In this document: piece by piece, positions 24,119 through 36,350 of the stretch
Layout: each line of letters begins with the position of its first letter
Numbering within the stretch: position 1 is the first letter of the stretch
Assembly: GCA_007258455.2 (NCBI GenBank)
Contig: VDFB02000003.1
Span: 38,233,876-38,297,875, forward strand
From: Sequoia sempervirens
Taxonomy: Eukaryota; Streptophyta; Pinopsida; Cupressales; Cupressaceae
Direction: 5' to 3'
Length of the DNA stretch: 64,000 nt
Program-made: the position numbers and the translations under genes
The notes under the pieces: generated by a model
What the model saw: only the letters and a program-made list of their open reading frames with translations
What the model was told of the DNA's origin: nothing
The model's database searches: none

Positions 24119-24550
24119 ATCTCAACTCTATTATCTCAATTAATTTATATTTAGTTATTTATATAAAGTCAATTAACCTAAATAATTTATGTAGAAGTGC
24201 TTTATACCATTACAATATATATGTATATATGGTTTACTTAATTTTTAATAGAAGTGGACTTAGACATTAATTTAAGAATTAATCATCATTTGAGCTTGAG
24301 TTTGTGAAAGATATATGCATGTTGTAATCTATTATTTTTTTGTTTAATTTTCATTGTAAGTAGATTTAAGCATTTATCTAAACATTATTATTTTTAAAAA
24401 ATGTTGAATCTTTTAAAATATCAAATAAAAAAGAGATTTATTATTATAATGGAAAATTAAAAAGAAATAGTATTGTCTAGGATAATTTAATAGAATGCAT
24501 ACACATAAATAATAGATTAATTGAGATCTAATAAGAAATAATAGTGAGTT

Positions 24551-27500
24551 TGTAGTGCCCCTCCATTCTCACCATGGATGTGCAGGTAGTTTAGCATCGA
24601 AACTTGGAGATGAAGGTAAAATAATAGGGATATTTAAAGGTATGTGGCAATGATGTTAGGTAGTTGATGTATATTATGAACTTATGGAGTATGTGTGAAG
24701 GTTAGGATAGGACTTATTATATATGTTTAAGGATAGGTTTATCATGATATGTGTGTGTGTTCAGACATGGCCATTACTAGGATGCATGCTATGGACATAT
24801 TGATGTGATGGGAGTGCTTTGGTTACGTTTAGGGTTTTCACTGGGTTCTAATATATTATTATCATGTTGAAATGTCATTATGATTTTGATTATGATTATC
24901 TTTATTGTCTTGAAGGTGTACTGACTTGTGTTCAAGTGTTGTGGTTGCAGATGGGACATGAGCTTTTGTCAGTGCTTTAGTGAGTATGATGTATATTGTC
25001 ATGTTATTATTGTTATGCAGGGAGTTATTTGGATAGTTAGGTGCAATAGTATGTTGTTGGGTTAGGAGGAAAGAGCAGAATTGTACCATTGGACATATGG
25101 GGGACATATGGGAATGAGATACGATTGATAGAGTTCATTTCCTAGTGCTTCGACTATTATGCACATGTGCTCTAACTTGTATGTTTGAGTGAACAGGTGC
25201 TAGGCTACATCTCCACCTGAATTAGTAGGTCTGAGCGTGCCTCTAATCCCAATGGTGGTTGAGGAGATAACATCTAGGCCCAAATATATCTTAACCCTAA
25301 CCATTGTCCTCAATTAGGGACAATTGATTAAGAATGTGTTAACCTTTACAGGTTGTCATGAGACAATGCCCGATCACCTATACCTTATAGTTGGAGTGTT
25401 GCATTTATGCGAATGTTTCTTATGGATATGTGATTGTTTGATTATGGTGTCTAGCCTTGGTTTTGGATCCCAACTAGATGGTGCTAAGTCATGTGGTTAG
25501 TCAGGTTGTTATTATTGTGATTAGTGTTATTTACGCTTTGATGTGAATGTCTCTTTTATGTGAGAAGTTATTTCATGGTTTATGCCCAGCCTTGGATTGT
25601 GGATTATTTGAGTGAAGTTATATGTTGGGTCGATCATGTTAGTTGTTATTATAATTGTTCTTAATGTGTTTGAGGTGTGATTTAATATTATTCATAAGTG
25701 ATATATTTATTTATGTTAGTTTATTGTTATGTTATTATATATTATCATTATTGGTGTGAGTGGGTATTGATTATTATTATTATTATTTATGCTAAGTGGG
25801 TGATTTAATATTGTCATGAGATTATGTTAATAATTCATAATGCTATTATGTGCATACTATTATGTTATTATTTTGGGGAATGGTTATTTAATTATTGTTT
25901 ATTATTACCATGTGTTTTGTTTATTGATTATTTGGTATTTGATTATTGTTTATTTTACTATTGTTTGGAGAAATGGAATTTAAAGTTAATTTATTAATTA
26001 CTTTTGGAGACTCTTGTTTAGGGGAAGTCTCATTTTCGAGTTCCCTTTTTAGTGGGAAGTTGAAAAGGAGGTTGCCTTTTCCCCTTCCATTGATTTTCTC
26101 TATTTATGTGGAGGAGGGGGTTTTCTCTCTTTTGCTTTTTTGTTTGGGAGTTCATGTTTGATTCTTGATTTTTTTGAGTTCTTGACATTTTTTTGAAGAG
26201 GAAGGAGCAATGAAAGAGATTTCTTGGAGAGTTGTTGCAATTTGGGGGTTTTGAAAGTTGAAAGAATTGTGATGAATTTTGATGTTTTTGGTGAGATTTT
26301 GAGCAATTTGAGACAAGATTTGAAAAGGGTGATTTGGAATTTTGGTTGTGAATTCATGAGAATTTATTGCTTCTAGTGAATGGACATTTTGGCTTTTGAT
26401 CGTGGTTCTTGATTGGTGATTTAAGCTTGGAGTATTTTTCGGGGTTTCAACTTCTTTTTCATCATTGTTCTTTGAATTTGAGGTAAGGATTTTCTTGATT
26501 TTGTTGATTTATGCATTTCAAATTTATAGGAATTTGAAAAGGCTTAAATTAATTGAGTTTTTAATGTTTTTGATAATCTAGAAAATATATGGTTGTTAGG
26601 TTTCTCATTTTGTCATTTGACTGTAATCGGGTATGTCGAAAAGAGAGTTTTAAGGGATTTGTTTGATTGTTTTGCATTTTGTGAATTTTTGAGTCATTTT
26701 TGGTCAATTCTGCTCACAATGTTGAGTATTTGAGGACCAAATCTGAAATGGGTTTTTGACGGATTTGGATTTCAAGTTGATTTGACTGTTTTATGGCTAG
26801 AAGACTTGAATGCTATAAAGAGGGATTTAGTTCAATTTCGAAGGTTGTATAGAAGGATATAGCTCTGTCCTTTGATCTATATTGTGTTGTACTATTTGTG
26901 ATTGAATGTGTTTATTTTTTGTATGTTGACAAACCCTTCCTATTTGTGAAATCTTGTGTTGAGGCTTTGATACTATGTAAAGATCAATTGTACCAAGGTT
27001 ATGCATTGTTGGTCTTGATTATGAACTGTTGAGAAAGAGAAATTAAAGTTGGCTATCATGTTATAAGATTGTGCAAAGGATGTAATGTGCTTCATTTTAT
27101 GTGTTGTGGTATAATGATCAACTTTTGGGTTTCCTATATGTTTGTGTTATGTGTTGGGCCTCTAGAAGTATTTGAAAGTCTTTGTGATTTTTGGTTGATT
27201 CTTGTTTTAGGTAGTCTCTTTTGGATGTTTAGTGTCAGCCACTTGATGTTCTTGTTGCTTGCTTATTTTTGGGGCCTAGTGTTGTCTCCTAGCACGGAGG
27301 GAGTGGGCCTCAGGGTTCCATGTCGTACAGAGGCATTTTCCAACAATCCATTGGGGTTCAGGAGGTACAGTTCGTGTGCAACATGGAGTCTTTCCTTCCA
27401 CTTCATTTCTGAGCTGAATTTATGTATGTATGATATTTCTAAGAAAATTGTGTCCAATATGTATTATATATATGTACCTCTCAGATGAATGAATATTGTA

Positions 27501-28075
27501 CATTGTAGCATTCTTTTAAAGGAAATGTAAATGAATTGATGTAATCTTGAAGATATATTTATTATTGTTTATTATGTAATAGAAAGGTGAACATAGTAAT
27601 GTTGTATTATGATACATATGAGCTTAATTTATTAGTAGATGTGATATAGCTTTATGTACCTATTTCATGGCATTGACTAGGATTAGGTTCATATTAGCAT
27701 AGTTTTAAATGAGGTTTAATTATAATTAAGTTATGTTATCATATGTAATTTGTTGTATGAGATTTAATTTACATTCAAGGAATTGGTTGTATGTGTTTGT
27801 AGTGTATCATATGTCTTTCTATAGGTTTAGTTAGTGTAGATGTGTTGTAGTAGCGACGTTAGGGGACTATAGTGAATAGGTGCAAAAGTGGGATGTCATT
27901 AATGTTACTTTTAGGTCATAATGTGATTATGATGTGATGTTAATGCAATGATGTTATCCATGCTAATTTGTTGAGTTGCATTAGTTAGTGTCACTTTATT
28001 TTCTTTAAAAAAATTGTTGGCATGATGTTTGAGGTATTTTGTGTTATCCACTGGGTCCCTTAGCGGGGCGTTACA
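24551..28075 (+). mobile_element. solo LTR, 3.5 kb, family A
   Basis: The ends are TGTAGTGCCCCTCC and AGCGGGGCGTTACA, bounded by a perfect GAGTT target duplication (24546-24550 and 28076-28080). It shares conserved blocks with the other family members: AGGTCTGAGCGTG near 25230, TCTCCTAGCACG near 27287, and the GCGGGGCGTTACA end. No primer site, polypurine tract or polyprotein lies inside. The 139-codon ORF at 27069-27488 has no domain and is treated as chance. At 3.5 kb this is large for an LTR. Confidence 0.9.
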
Positions 28076-28509
28076 GAGTTAATGTATTCTAAAGTAAAAT
28101 GTTACAAAATAAATTGTATTGGATAAGGGAACTTAGATTTGTGGTTGAAGAATGGTTGTCTTTGATGAAGATTCTAAACCTTGACTACTTCTACCCACAT
28201 ATGTGAACTTTATATATCAATGAAATGTCTCAAAATCCATGTTGAATCTATGTTCTATTTGGGACCAAGTTTATAGGTCTAGGTCAAGTTTTTTTTATCA
28301 TGGATTCTTCCTTTACATCTAGATTCAACCCTACATAATATAAATTATGCTTGTACTATGCTTGAGTGATCTTTATTAGATTTGTTCTTTTATGATATTT
28401 AAGGGATAGTGATATTCAAAAATACCTTGGAAGGGCTATTGTTGTGTTTCTAAGGGATACATTATCTTAGGTCAATCCATAGAAATGTGTGTACAAGATA
28501 AAAACCTAC

Positions 28510-28769
28510 ATTGACACTCACCTTTTAAGCATAACTTAGGTGGGTGAAAATATGGGTCCCAACAAATGAAGCCTGATGAGGTACCAATGTACATATAATT
28601 CCCCCACAAAGAAAAAAAATCCCCCTTAAGAAAATATATAAAATCCTATCAAATAGATATGGAAAAGACCCCTCTCATAGTAGAGAGAGAAGGAATGATT
28701 AATAAAACCACAAAAAGATCAAGAATCTTGCACCCACAATAAAGATTATACATGATGGCACTTACATTT
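28510..28769 (-). mobile_element. 3' untranslated end of a Copia relic
   Basis: It follows the Copia RNase H relic on the minus strand. GCCTGATGAGGTACC with ATGTACA shortly after (about 28571-28594) is shared with the internal region of the LTR element at 61078-63820. This suggests the two belong to related families. The adjacent LTR could not be delimited. Confidence 0.5.
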
Positions 28770-29221
28770 TCTGAAGGGTTTACTAAAAATATTGACAACT
28801 TTCTTAGAATTCAAGTAGTATTTAAGATCAATAACTTGTCCATAGATAAGCCCCCAAATGTAGTGCATGTAAAACCCCATGTGCTCAATTCACTGGTGAT
28901 GGAATGAGTTTCATAAAATTTGAATGGCACTATGGCTTTCATAAAAGATGATTGAATTCCATATGAACTAGATATCAAAATCAATGAGCATATATTGAAT
29001 CCAAATAACCTTAATGACAATATTCATAACCCCTGAAACTTAGTCTTGATATAAGATAGATAAATAGTAGACTAGTTCTTGCTTGAACAAAAAATAGGAC
29101 CATAACCAAGAGAGAAGTTGTAACCTAAATTGGACTTGCAATCCTTAAAATTGCCTACCCAACCTCAATCAATATAGCCCACCAAATCAATATCAATTTT
29201 TGTTGTATAGTGAATACCAAA
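28770..29221 (-). pseudogene. Copia-type RNase H relic
   Basis: Minus-strand frames read FGIHYTTKIDIDLVGYID, then YNFSLGYGPIFCSSKN, FYESHSAIQIL and QVIDLKYYLNSKKVVNIFSKPF. This is the order of the C-terminal RNase H of plant Ty1/copia polyproteins: the GY-D-DW region, GY-FSLG-GPI-WSSKK, the DN-SAI motif, and the VADIFTKP end. Stops and frame changes interrupt it, and the DN-SAI motif is ESHSAI. No integrase or reverse transcriptase was found upstream before the SINE at 29.6 kb. Confidence 0.8.
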
Positions 29222-29633
29222 ATTGTAAGCACCCTAAATGTAATGCAAATACAACTTAGTTTCCTTCTAGTGCAACTCATGGGTTTCCTTCATAAATTGA
29301 AAAGAGACTAATATAATCAGGTCAAAATTTTCCTCAATTCCTCTCTATTTGTAGACACCTAAAATATTCCCTAGTCATCTTCACCTAGTCCTAATTGGTC
29401 AATTCCATCATGTCTAGGCCTAATCATCTTCACCTAGTCCTAATCGACCAATTCCATCACCTAGTCTAATCCCTCACCGAAAGTTCATAACTAAATAATC
29501 ATATCATTTAATTAATCACCTTTTTCCACCTACTCACAATAAATAAATAAATACATATTCCACCTATTTTCCATCCCACATGTGGCTAAAATAATTTATT
29601 ATTATTATTATTTAATTGGGCCTATATTACCTC

Positions 29634-29827
29634 TGGTTGGGGCCCTAGCTCGGTTGGCTAAATCTTTCCTGTTGCAGGAGGTTGGTCATGAGGTCTAGTC
29701 TCCCCCACCCTCGTGGTACCAGAGGGCGTGTCACGCCAGCGCTGCCGGTCATGTTAAAAAGTTTACCAGGTGCACTGCAGTTTATATGGGGTCGTGCTAC
29801 TTGATTCCTGTAGTCTAAAAATATATA
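29634..29827 (+). mobile_element. tRNA-derived SINE, plus strand
   Basis: A perfect 11-bp direct repeat, TATATTACCTC, lies at 29623-29633 and 29828-29838. The left end carries a box A, TAGCTCGGTTGG (29646-29657), and a box B resembling GGTCTAGTCTC (29692-29702), about 46 bp apart, as in tRNA-derived pol III promoters. The element ends in an A/T tail (AAAAATATATAT). Its GC-rich body contrasts with the flanks. Beyond the promoter it does not resemble the SINE at 14.5 kb, so it is a separate family. Confidence 0.85.
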
Positions 29828-29838
29828 TATATTACCTC

Positions 29839-31029
29839 AATGCATTCCAAGAATAAAGGTAACCTAAGAACACTTGTCCTTATGGTCCCCTTATTCTCTC
29901 AACACAACCCAAAGTTATAGCCTTCTTAGGTGCACATGTCCCTTATTTCACTCATGCTCACAACTACTTACTAAATTTCATAAGTTCATCCTAGTCATTC
30001 ACAATATAACCACCTTCATCTCCATCCCCCATCTTCTCCTCGATCTGATGGAATTCCTCTCAACCATTCTCCACACTTGATCTCATAATCAAATCTTGAC
30101 AATTCATTCTCCCTTCCAAAAGCCTATAAATTCAGGCACTCTATCCTTCATTCATAATCAATTATCACTTATGCTAGGTATATGTTGTCAAATTGTTAGT
30201 CTCCAAGCAAGGAGCATCCACTTCCCAAATTCATTGGACAAAATCAAATCATAATGAAGGTTATGATAAAATTTGAAGTTAATTTTAATGCTATTGTCTA
30301 GTTTTGACCTCTTTTGTGAGATCTATCTAGAGGTTTTGCTTGTTTTGAAATAGGAACTTGCATGTTTGTTTGTTTCTATTTGAGTTTCAAATATTAGCAT
30401 TACACTATCATTAGAGTTATTTCTTAAAATTTATGGAATAGGTGTAAATCCATATAAACTAGCACATTAAATATATACTATAAAATTGTAAATACAAATG
30501 ATTTAAAAAATCAAAATAGCATTACAAATTTAGTCTCCAAGAGAGTAATACAAATGCTCAAGAAGAAAAATAGCATTAAGAGAGATCAAAATCATGAAAT
30601 CTACATGAATGTAAAAGTGAATCAAAACAAGCTAAGAGTGTGAATATATATTGGCTAAGTGATAGGAGGAGTTGGAAAGTATGAGCAATGGGAGGAATAA
30701 AACAAAAGACTCCAAAAATAGGAGAGTGTAATTTTGAAGGAAGATGTCAACAAATAACACTCCACTAACACTAATAATCACTTTATTAAACTAAGAAAGA
30801 TTAAATAAAAGTGTAGGAAAATAACTAAGCTAGGTTATAATAACCTACACTAACAATTGTTTGGACTTACAAGAAGGAACATGTCTTCTAATTAAAAGTC
30901 GTGTTTGATAATTCCATTATTACAAGTTTTCCTTAATTATCTTCAATATATGTATATGTTATCTAATGCATTGATTGTCTCTCATTAATGATTTTGAGAT
31001 CTTATAAGTGGTGTTCTTGAAATTTATAA
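29839..31029. other. no gene recognised
   Basis: It lies downstream (minus sense) of the old integrase relic and may contain its decayed 3' end. No LTR boundary could be fixed. Confidence 0.35.
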
Positions 31030-32200
31030 TAATCAATGATGTCATGGAGGGAAACACATTGTGATACAATATCAAGCTTGAGAGACATTATGGCCTCTAT
31101 ACCATAAACCAAAGAATGAGGTGTATACCTAGTAGAATGTGTACATTAGTATAATATTATGGAATAATAGGAAAAAAATATGTAAGATAATTTGTACCAT
31201 ATTTGTTAACTATTTATTCATAAGATTTGTTCAATTAGTTCTTTGGTGGTCTTAGCTTGTCAATTGCCTTGTGGATTATAAGGTGTCAAAAAAATTTGTT
31301 GTATGTGAAATCATTATAGTAATATATTTATCCTTTTTTTTAAAATGATGTTGTTGCAAGGTGTGTGCCTTTGGTCTCCTTGTGTTGTGCAGCACAACGC
31401 TTAGGTTTGTGACATGGCTTAACCACCTCCCATGGGTTCATTAACTCTGGTGGTTGTATCAAGCATTAACAGGTCGGTCTTTTGGTGCAACGATAACCAT
31501 CTTTGCAATAATTGGTATCAAAGACTGGTTCATGGGTATGAACCCCTCACTTGCGCTGGGGGGATTGTTGCAAGGTGTGTTCCCTTGGCCTCCTTGTGTT
31601 ATGTAGCATAGTGCTTAGGTTCGTGACATGGCTTAACCGCCTCCTGCGGATTCATTAACTCTAGTGATTATATCAGGCATTAATAGGTTGATCTTTTAGT
31701 GCAACAAAAATCGTCTTTGCAACAACTGTAAATCTATAAACAAGATTGTATATGTATATTGGTGATTGTGGTAAATTTAATGGTATTGTTGACCCATTTT
31801 ATAAAATAGTTTGTTGTAGTGATGGTAAGCATGTGTCCTATAGAAGAGGTTAGTGAAATATTACACACTAAGTTGAACCCACTTGTAGAGAATTACCATG
31901 ATGATGTATAGGGGTGGAGTTTGTGGGTGAGTGTGTGTTTTAGATTATTAGATCTACTATGTAGCTTCTTTTTTTTCAAAAACATGTGAATATTTTTTTA
32001 TTTTTCTTTAGTAGATCCCATTCGTAAGATCTTTTATATTAATAATCTTATAACTAACATGCCCCCCACATACTCCTCCTTAGGCCTCATGAAAGGTAAT
32101 GGTTAATTTCAATATCATTAAGGCATAAAAGTAATAAACCATTAAATCCTTGTTGATAAAGGACTCCCACAATTAGTAGGTATTTAGTATTAGATTTTTT
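31030..32200 (-). pseudogene. old Ty3/gypsy integrase relic, interrupted by a TRIM-like element
   Basis: The minus-strand reading from high to low coordinates gives GVLYQQGFNGLLLLCLN and then FHEA-GGVCGGH (near 32105-32058), the zinc-binding start. Next comes the core remnant SSIGHMLTITTTNYFIKWV (near 31820). After the inserted element it resumes with TPYNPQGN (near 31270) and HSLVYGIEAIMSLKLDIVS (near 31110). These match the order in plant Ty3/gypsy integrases of the Tat/Athila type: HEG-CG-H, TDYFTKWVEA, YYPQGNGQAE, VYG-EA--P-E. The Glu of NGQAE reads as Lys and several stops are present. The relic is adjacent to, and in the same orientation as, the RNase H repeat array. Confidence 0.75.
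31352..31724 (+). mobile_element. TRIM-like miniature LTR retrotransposon
   Basis: Two 159-bp direct repeats (31352-31510 and 31566-31724) begin TGTTGCAAGG. The right copy ends TTTGCAACA and the left TTTGCAATA, so the ends are inverted TGTTGCAA/TTGCAACA. Only 55 bp separate them. That spacer starts with TGGTATCAAAGACTGG (31513-31528), an initiator-Met-tRNA primer site, and ends with GCTGGGGGGAT, a polypurine tract against the right repeat. The repeats differ at roughly 27 positions (by eye), so the insertion is old. Flanking pentamers GATGT and ACTGT match at only 3 of 5 positions, so a target duplication is not convincing. It lies inside the integrase relic. Confidence 0.8.
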
Positions 32201-33568
32201 AATGTGGATAAATAGGTACTCCTAGTATATTGGGTTGGAAATGTCCCAAGTCTAGATAAACATATATGTCATGGAACTAATATTTAATTGTGACTATACC
32301 AACAATGAAAAATGTATCATGAATAGAGGGTTGCTTTAATCTATTCATAAACAAGGTAAATTGAAGACTACCATCTTCCATGCTCATCAAGGAAGCAATT
32401 CTAGGCATAATATCTATGCATTGATTATGTTTTTATAGTCTAACATTAATGGTGTACATAATGAAATATCCAACAAATTGTAATGCAATCTCATGGTATT
32501 ATATTAGTTTTTCTTCCTTAGCTTTTTAATCACTTGACATTTTTCTAGCCACAAGTTGGGTGTCACCACATGTATATCAATAGATTTAACTTTGAGGCAA
32601 ATGTTGGCCCACAACCTAGTGATTAGTGCATCACACTCAACCACATTATTACTACCTAAAAAATAAATCCAAAATGATAAGGGTATGAGGTCACCCCAAG
32701 TCTAGATAAACATATATTTCAAGGAAATAATATTCAACTATGACTATAACAACCATGCAAAATGTAGGGTTGGTTTCATCTATGTATAAGCAAGATAAAT
32801 TGGAGACTATTGTCTTCCATGATCATCAAGGAAGCTATTATAGCCATAACATCTATGTGTTTATTATATTTTTATAGTATAATAGTAATAGTGTATGTAT
32901 TGAAAGACTCAACCAATTATAATACAATCTTAGGGTATTATGTTAGTTTTTCTTATCAGTTTAATCACTTTCCATTTGTCTAGCCACAAGTTGGGTGTCA
33001 CCATGTATATAAATAGATTTAACTTTTCGCTAATGGTAGCCTACAATATAGTCTAGATAAACATATATGTTATGGAACTAATATTCAACTATGGCTATAA
33101 CAACCATCAAAATGTATATGAATATAGGCTTTCTTTAATCTACATATAAACAAGGTAAATTGGAGAATATTTTCTTCCATGATCATCAAGGAATCTATTA
33201 TAGTCATAGCATATATGTGTTGATTATATTGTTATTGTATAATAATAATGGTGTGTACTAAAAGACTCAATCAATTTTAACGTAATCTCATGGTATATTA
33301 TATTAGTTTTTCTTCCTTATATTTTTAATTACTTGCCATTTATCAAGCCACAAGTTAGGTGTCATCATGCATATCAATGGATTTAACTTTGAGGTAAATG
33401 GTGGCCCACAACCTAGTGATTAGTGTCTCAGACTCAACCAAATTATTACTACCTAAAAAATCAATCCAAAATGATAAGGGTTGTGATCACCCCAAGTATA
33501 GATAAACATACATGTCATGGAACTAATATTCAAATATGATTATAAAAACCATGCAAAATATATCATGA

Positions 33569-34317
33569 TGATGAAGGGTACTCCCCTTACAATCTAAAAC
33601 TCACAAAAACAATAGATAATGGCACAAACAAAATGCAAGAAGGAAAGAAATTTTTTTCTATTATCACTTAAATGAAAATGAAATTACAACATTATATTTG
33701 CCATCACATGGGCTTTTTGATTACATAAATCTGTAAGTCTACAAATCAGAGCCACCATCTACTCTGCTCTCGCCTCCCCTCTATAGTCCCCCCTTTACAT
33801 CCTTTTTTTGGAAGGTGTAGCCGCCCTAGAATCTTCTAGAAAGTGTAACCACTCTAGAATCTTCTGGAAAGTGTAACTTCCTTAAGAAGATATTTTGAAA
33901 TTTTATTAATTTTGGTATTACAACTTCGTGGGGTCATAACCTTTGATTTGACTGTCGGATTTTCTATTATAATACCTTTTTAGAAAGGGCTCGAGAAATA
34001 TTATATCAAAAAGTAGGGCCCAAAGGCCATCCACTTTTGTTTTCCACCCATTTTCAAGCCCATTCGGAGCCTCTAAATGCCTCAAAATTGACCCCGAATA
34101 TTTTACTAGGATTTTTTGAAAATTAAAATTTTAATATCTCTCAAATGACAAATGGTTTTGACGTGATTTATTTGCCATTACCATTTTGTGTCCAACTGTG
34201 CATAAATGAAAACTTACAAAAATAGTAACTCTACCAAATTTAGCCCTTATTGAAAAGAAGCAGCATTTTTTTTGGGTGATGCAAGATTGCTCTTACACCT
34301 TGGATGCTCCTGTATCA
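33569..34317 (-). repeat. 3' LTR of the Ty3 element
   Basis: 749 bp, TGATGAAGGG to CTCCTGTATCA in plus orientation. It pairs with 38961-39709. The element is on the minus strand, so this left copy is the 3' LTR. Confidence 0.95.
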
Positions 34318-34330
34318 GACACCCGGGGTA
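34318..34330 (-). other. candidate polypurine tract of the Ty3 element
   Basis: The minus strand reads CCCCGGGTGTC directly against the 3' LTR. It is a weak or mutated tract, identified by position. Confidence 0.35.
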
Positions 34331-34348
34331 ATTTGAAAAGTGACCCTG

Positions 34349-34636
34349 TCACTTCTCAAGAGTTAGAGGGAAACCAAGACGGTTAACCTTAGACTCAGAT
34401 AACCATGATGAATCTTCAACAGGCCTTCCTCCCCATTTCACCAAGTACTCTGCATATTGCCTGTTTCTTGTGCTTCTTCTCACATGGCTATCCAAAATGT
34501 CTTTTATCTCCTTTTCTGAAGTAGGTGTTGGAATGTTCCATTGTGCCTCTATTATTTCTTCATCAATTCCTCCCTCATGATATTTTGTTAAATCTGAGAT
34601 GTTAAACACAAGTGAAATATGAATTCCATGAGACAA
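34349..34636 (-). pseudogene. integrase C-terminus with chromodomain
   Basis: The frame reads VFNISDLTKYHEGG, then EKEIKDILDSHVRRSTRN, then EYLVKWGGRPVEDSSWLSES. The YLVKW-G-P-EDS-W core is a chromodomain, which in chromoviruses directs integration to particular chromatin. The first aromatic cage position appears to be Ile, so it may be of the non-canonical type. Just upstream a frame break separates it from the rest of the integrase. Confidence 0.85.
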
Positions 34637-34765
34637 CTCTACCTCATATGCATTTCATGAATCGTGCTTCTTTAGGATCTTGCATGGTCCAAACTTCTTC
34701 ATCTTCAACTTGTTGTATGTACCAACTGGAAACCTTTCCTTTCACAAATGAACCATGATGTCATC

Positions 34766-35803
34766 TCATACCTGAAACTCCTTATACCTCCTTTTCTGAT
34801 ATGCCTTAGCCTTATATTGAGAGATCATCTTATTGATATGCTTCTTCACCTCATCATGTAGATTCTTCAAGTGCTTAGCAAAATATTTAGCCTCAGCACT
34901 ACTCTTCTCTCCTTTATCCATCTTTCTCAGTTTAGAAGCATTCCTCAAACTACTCCCATATACAATTTGGAATGGTGATTTACCAGTGCTCCTATTGACA
35001 TAATTGTTATAAGCAAATTCCGCATGTGGTAAAATCAAATCCCATCCCTTTGGTTTATCTCCTACTAAGCATCTTAGCAGGCTACCCAAACTCCTATTGA
35101 CCACCTCCGTTTGTCCATCAGTCTATGGATGGTGAGCAGAACTAAACTTCAAATTTATCTTCAACTTCTTCCATAATGTTCTCCAGAAATAACCAACAAA
35201 TTTGGTATCTCTGTCTGAAACTATACTCTTCGGTAGACCATGTAGTCTCACCACCTCTCTGAAAAATGACTATGCAATATGAACAACATCATTGGTCTTA
35301 TGACACAGAATGAAATGTGCCATCTTCAAAAATCTATCCACCACCACAAATATGGAACCATGCCCTCTCTGTGTCCTCGGTAATCCAAGGAAAAAATCCA
35401 TACTAATGTCCTCCCATGGCCTCTTAGGTACAGGTAATGGCTGATACAATCCAGTGTTCTGACTTGTTCCTTTCGCCATCAGACATACTCTAAAACTTTG
35501 TACAAACTTCTTCACATCTTGTTGTAACTGTGGCCAGTAATAATTCTCACTAACAAGAGCAATGGTCTTATCTCGACCAAAATTCCCAACCAATCCTCCA
35601 CTATGCTTCTCCTTGATTAGATTCTCTCTCATAGAACTCCTTGGAATGCACAATTGGCCTCCTCTAAACAACATTCCATCTTGGATTAAGAAATCCAACC
35701 ATATTTTCCTATCCAATGTAACAGGTTCCAAACAAGCCTTCCAAGCTTCTGCAAAGTCTGGATCTTCTTGGATACAAAATCTTGAGTTCATTGAACCCAA
35801 CAA
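34766..35803 (-). pseudogene. integrase of the Ty3 element
   Basis: From high to low coordinates: an HHCC remnant, KHSGGLVGNFGRDKT with SFRVCLMAKG, in which the second His reads Asn and the first Cys reads Phe. Then comes the core, ISMDFFLGLPRTQRG and FVVVDRFLKMAHF, a TAG after VVHIA (35268-35270), and SDRDTKF. HP-TDGQTEVVNRSLG follows, with TAG in place of the usual Gln (near 35123). The core Asp and Glu residues appear kept, but the zinc finger and frame are broken. Confidence 0.9.
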
Positions 35804-35918
35804 CCTCTATATTCATCTCTATCAACAAATTTTGCCTTATACTTAAGGCATCTGCAACTCTATTTGATCTTCCACTCATGTGCTTCAAAACAAAAGTATA
35901 AATCTGCAAAAACTCAAC

Positions 35919-36350
35919 CTATTTTAAGTGCCTTTGATTCAACTTTCCTTGACTATTGAGATACTGCAAAGCCTGGTGATCAGTATATAAAATAGATTCT
36001 TTTGGCAACAAATAGTGTCTCCATTTCTTCAAAGCCTGAACTATAGCATAAAAATCTTGATCATAGACAAAATGTTTCTTCTTAGCATCATTTAACTTCT
36101 CACTAAAATAGGAAACATGCTTACCTTCTTGACTCAAAACAACTCCTATGGCAGTGCCACTAGCATCACAATCTACCTGAAAGACCTTATTGAAATCTGG
36201 AAGTGCCAAAATAGGTTGCTCAGTAACTTTCTTCTTCAACATATCAAAACTTTTTGCTGCTCCTATAGTCCACTTAAACTCTTTTCTATCCCCTCGCATT
36301 GCTTTAGTTAGAGGTGCACAAATACTACTGAAATTCTTAATAATTTTTTT
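35919..36350 (-). pseudogene. RNase H of the Ty3 element
   Basis: The frame reads FQVDCDASGTAIGVVLSQEG, then FSEKLNDAKKKHFVYDQDFY, then LYTDHQALQYLNSQGKLN. This is the LTR-linked RNase H of Ty3/gypsy elements, with the Asp of DASG, the Glu/Asp of Y-(D/K)-(E/D)-FYAI and the Asp of TDHQAL. After a break the end continues at 35709-35909 with KHMSGRSNRVADALSIR. Confidence 0.9.

Noticed and set aside
27069..27488. 139-codon plus ORF
   Set aside because: It lies inside a solo LTR with no domain. The corresponding region of the related LTR at 18.6 kb does not keep the frame.
24551..28075. Full-length non-coding element with two LTRs
   Set aside because: Only one left end and one right end of the family are present between the GAGTT repeats, with no primer site or polypurine tract inside. 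A single LTR fits better.
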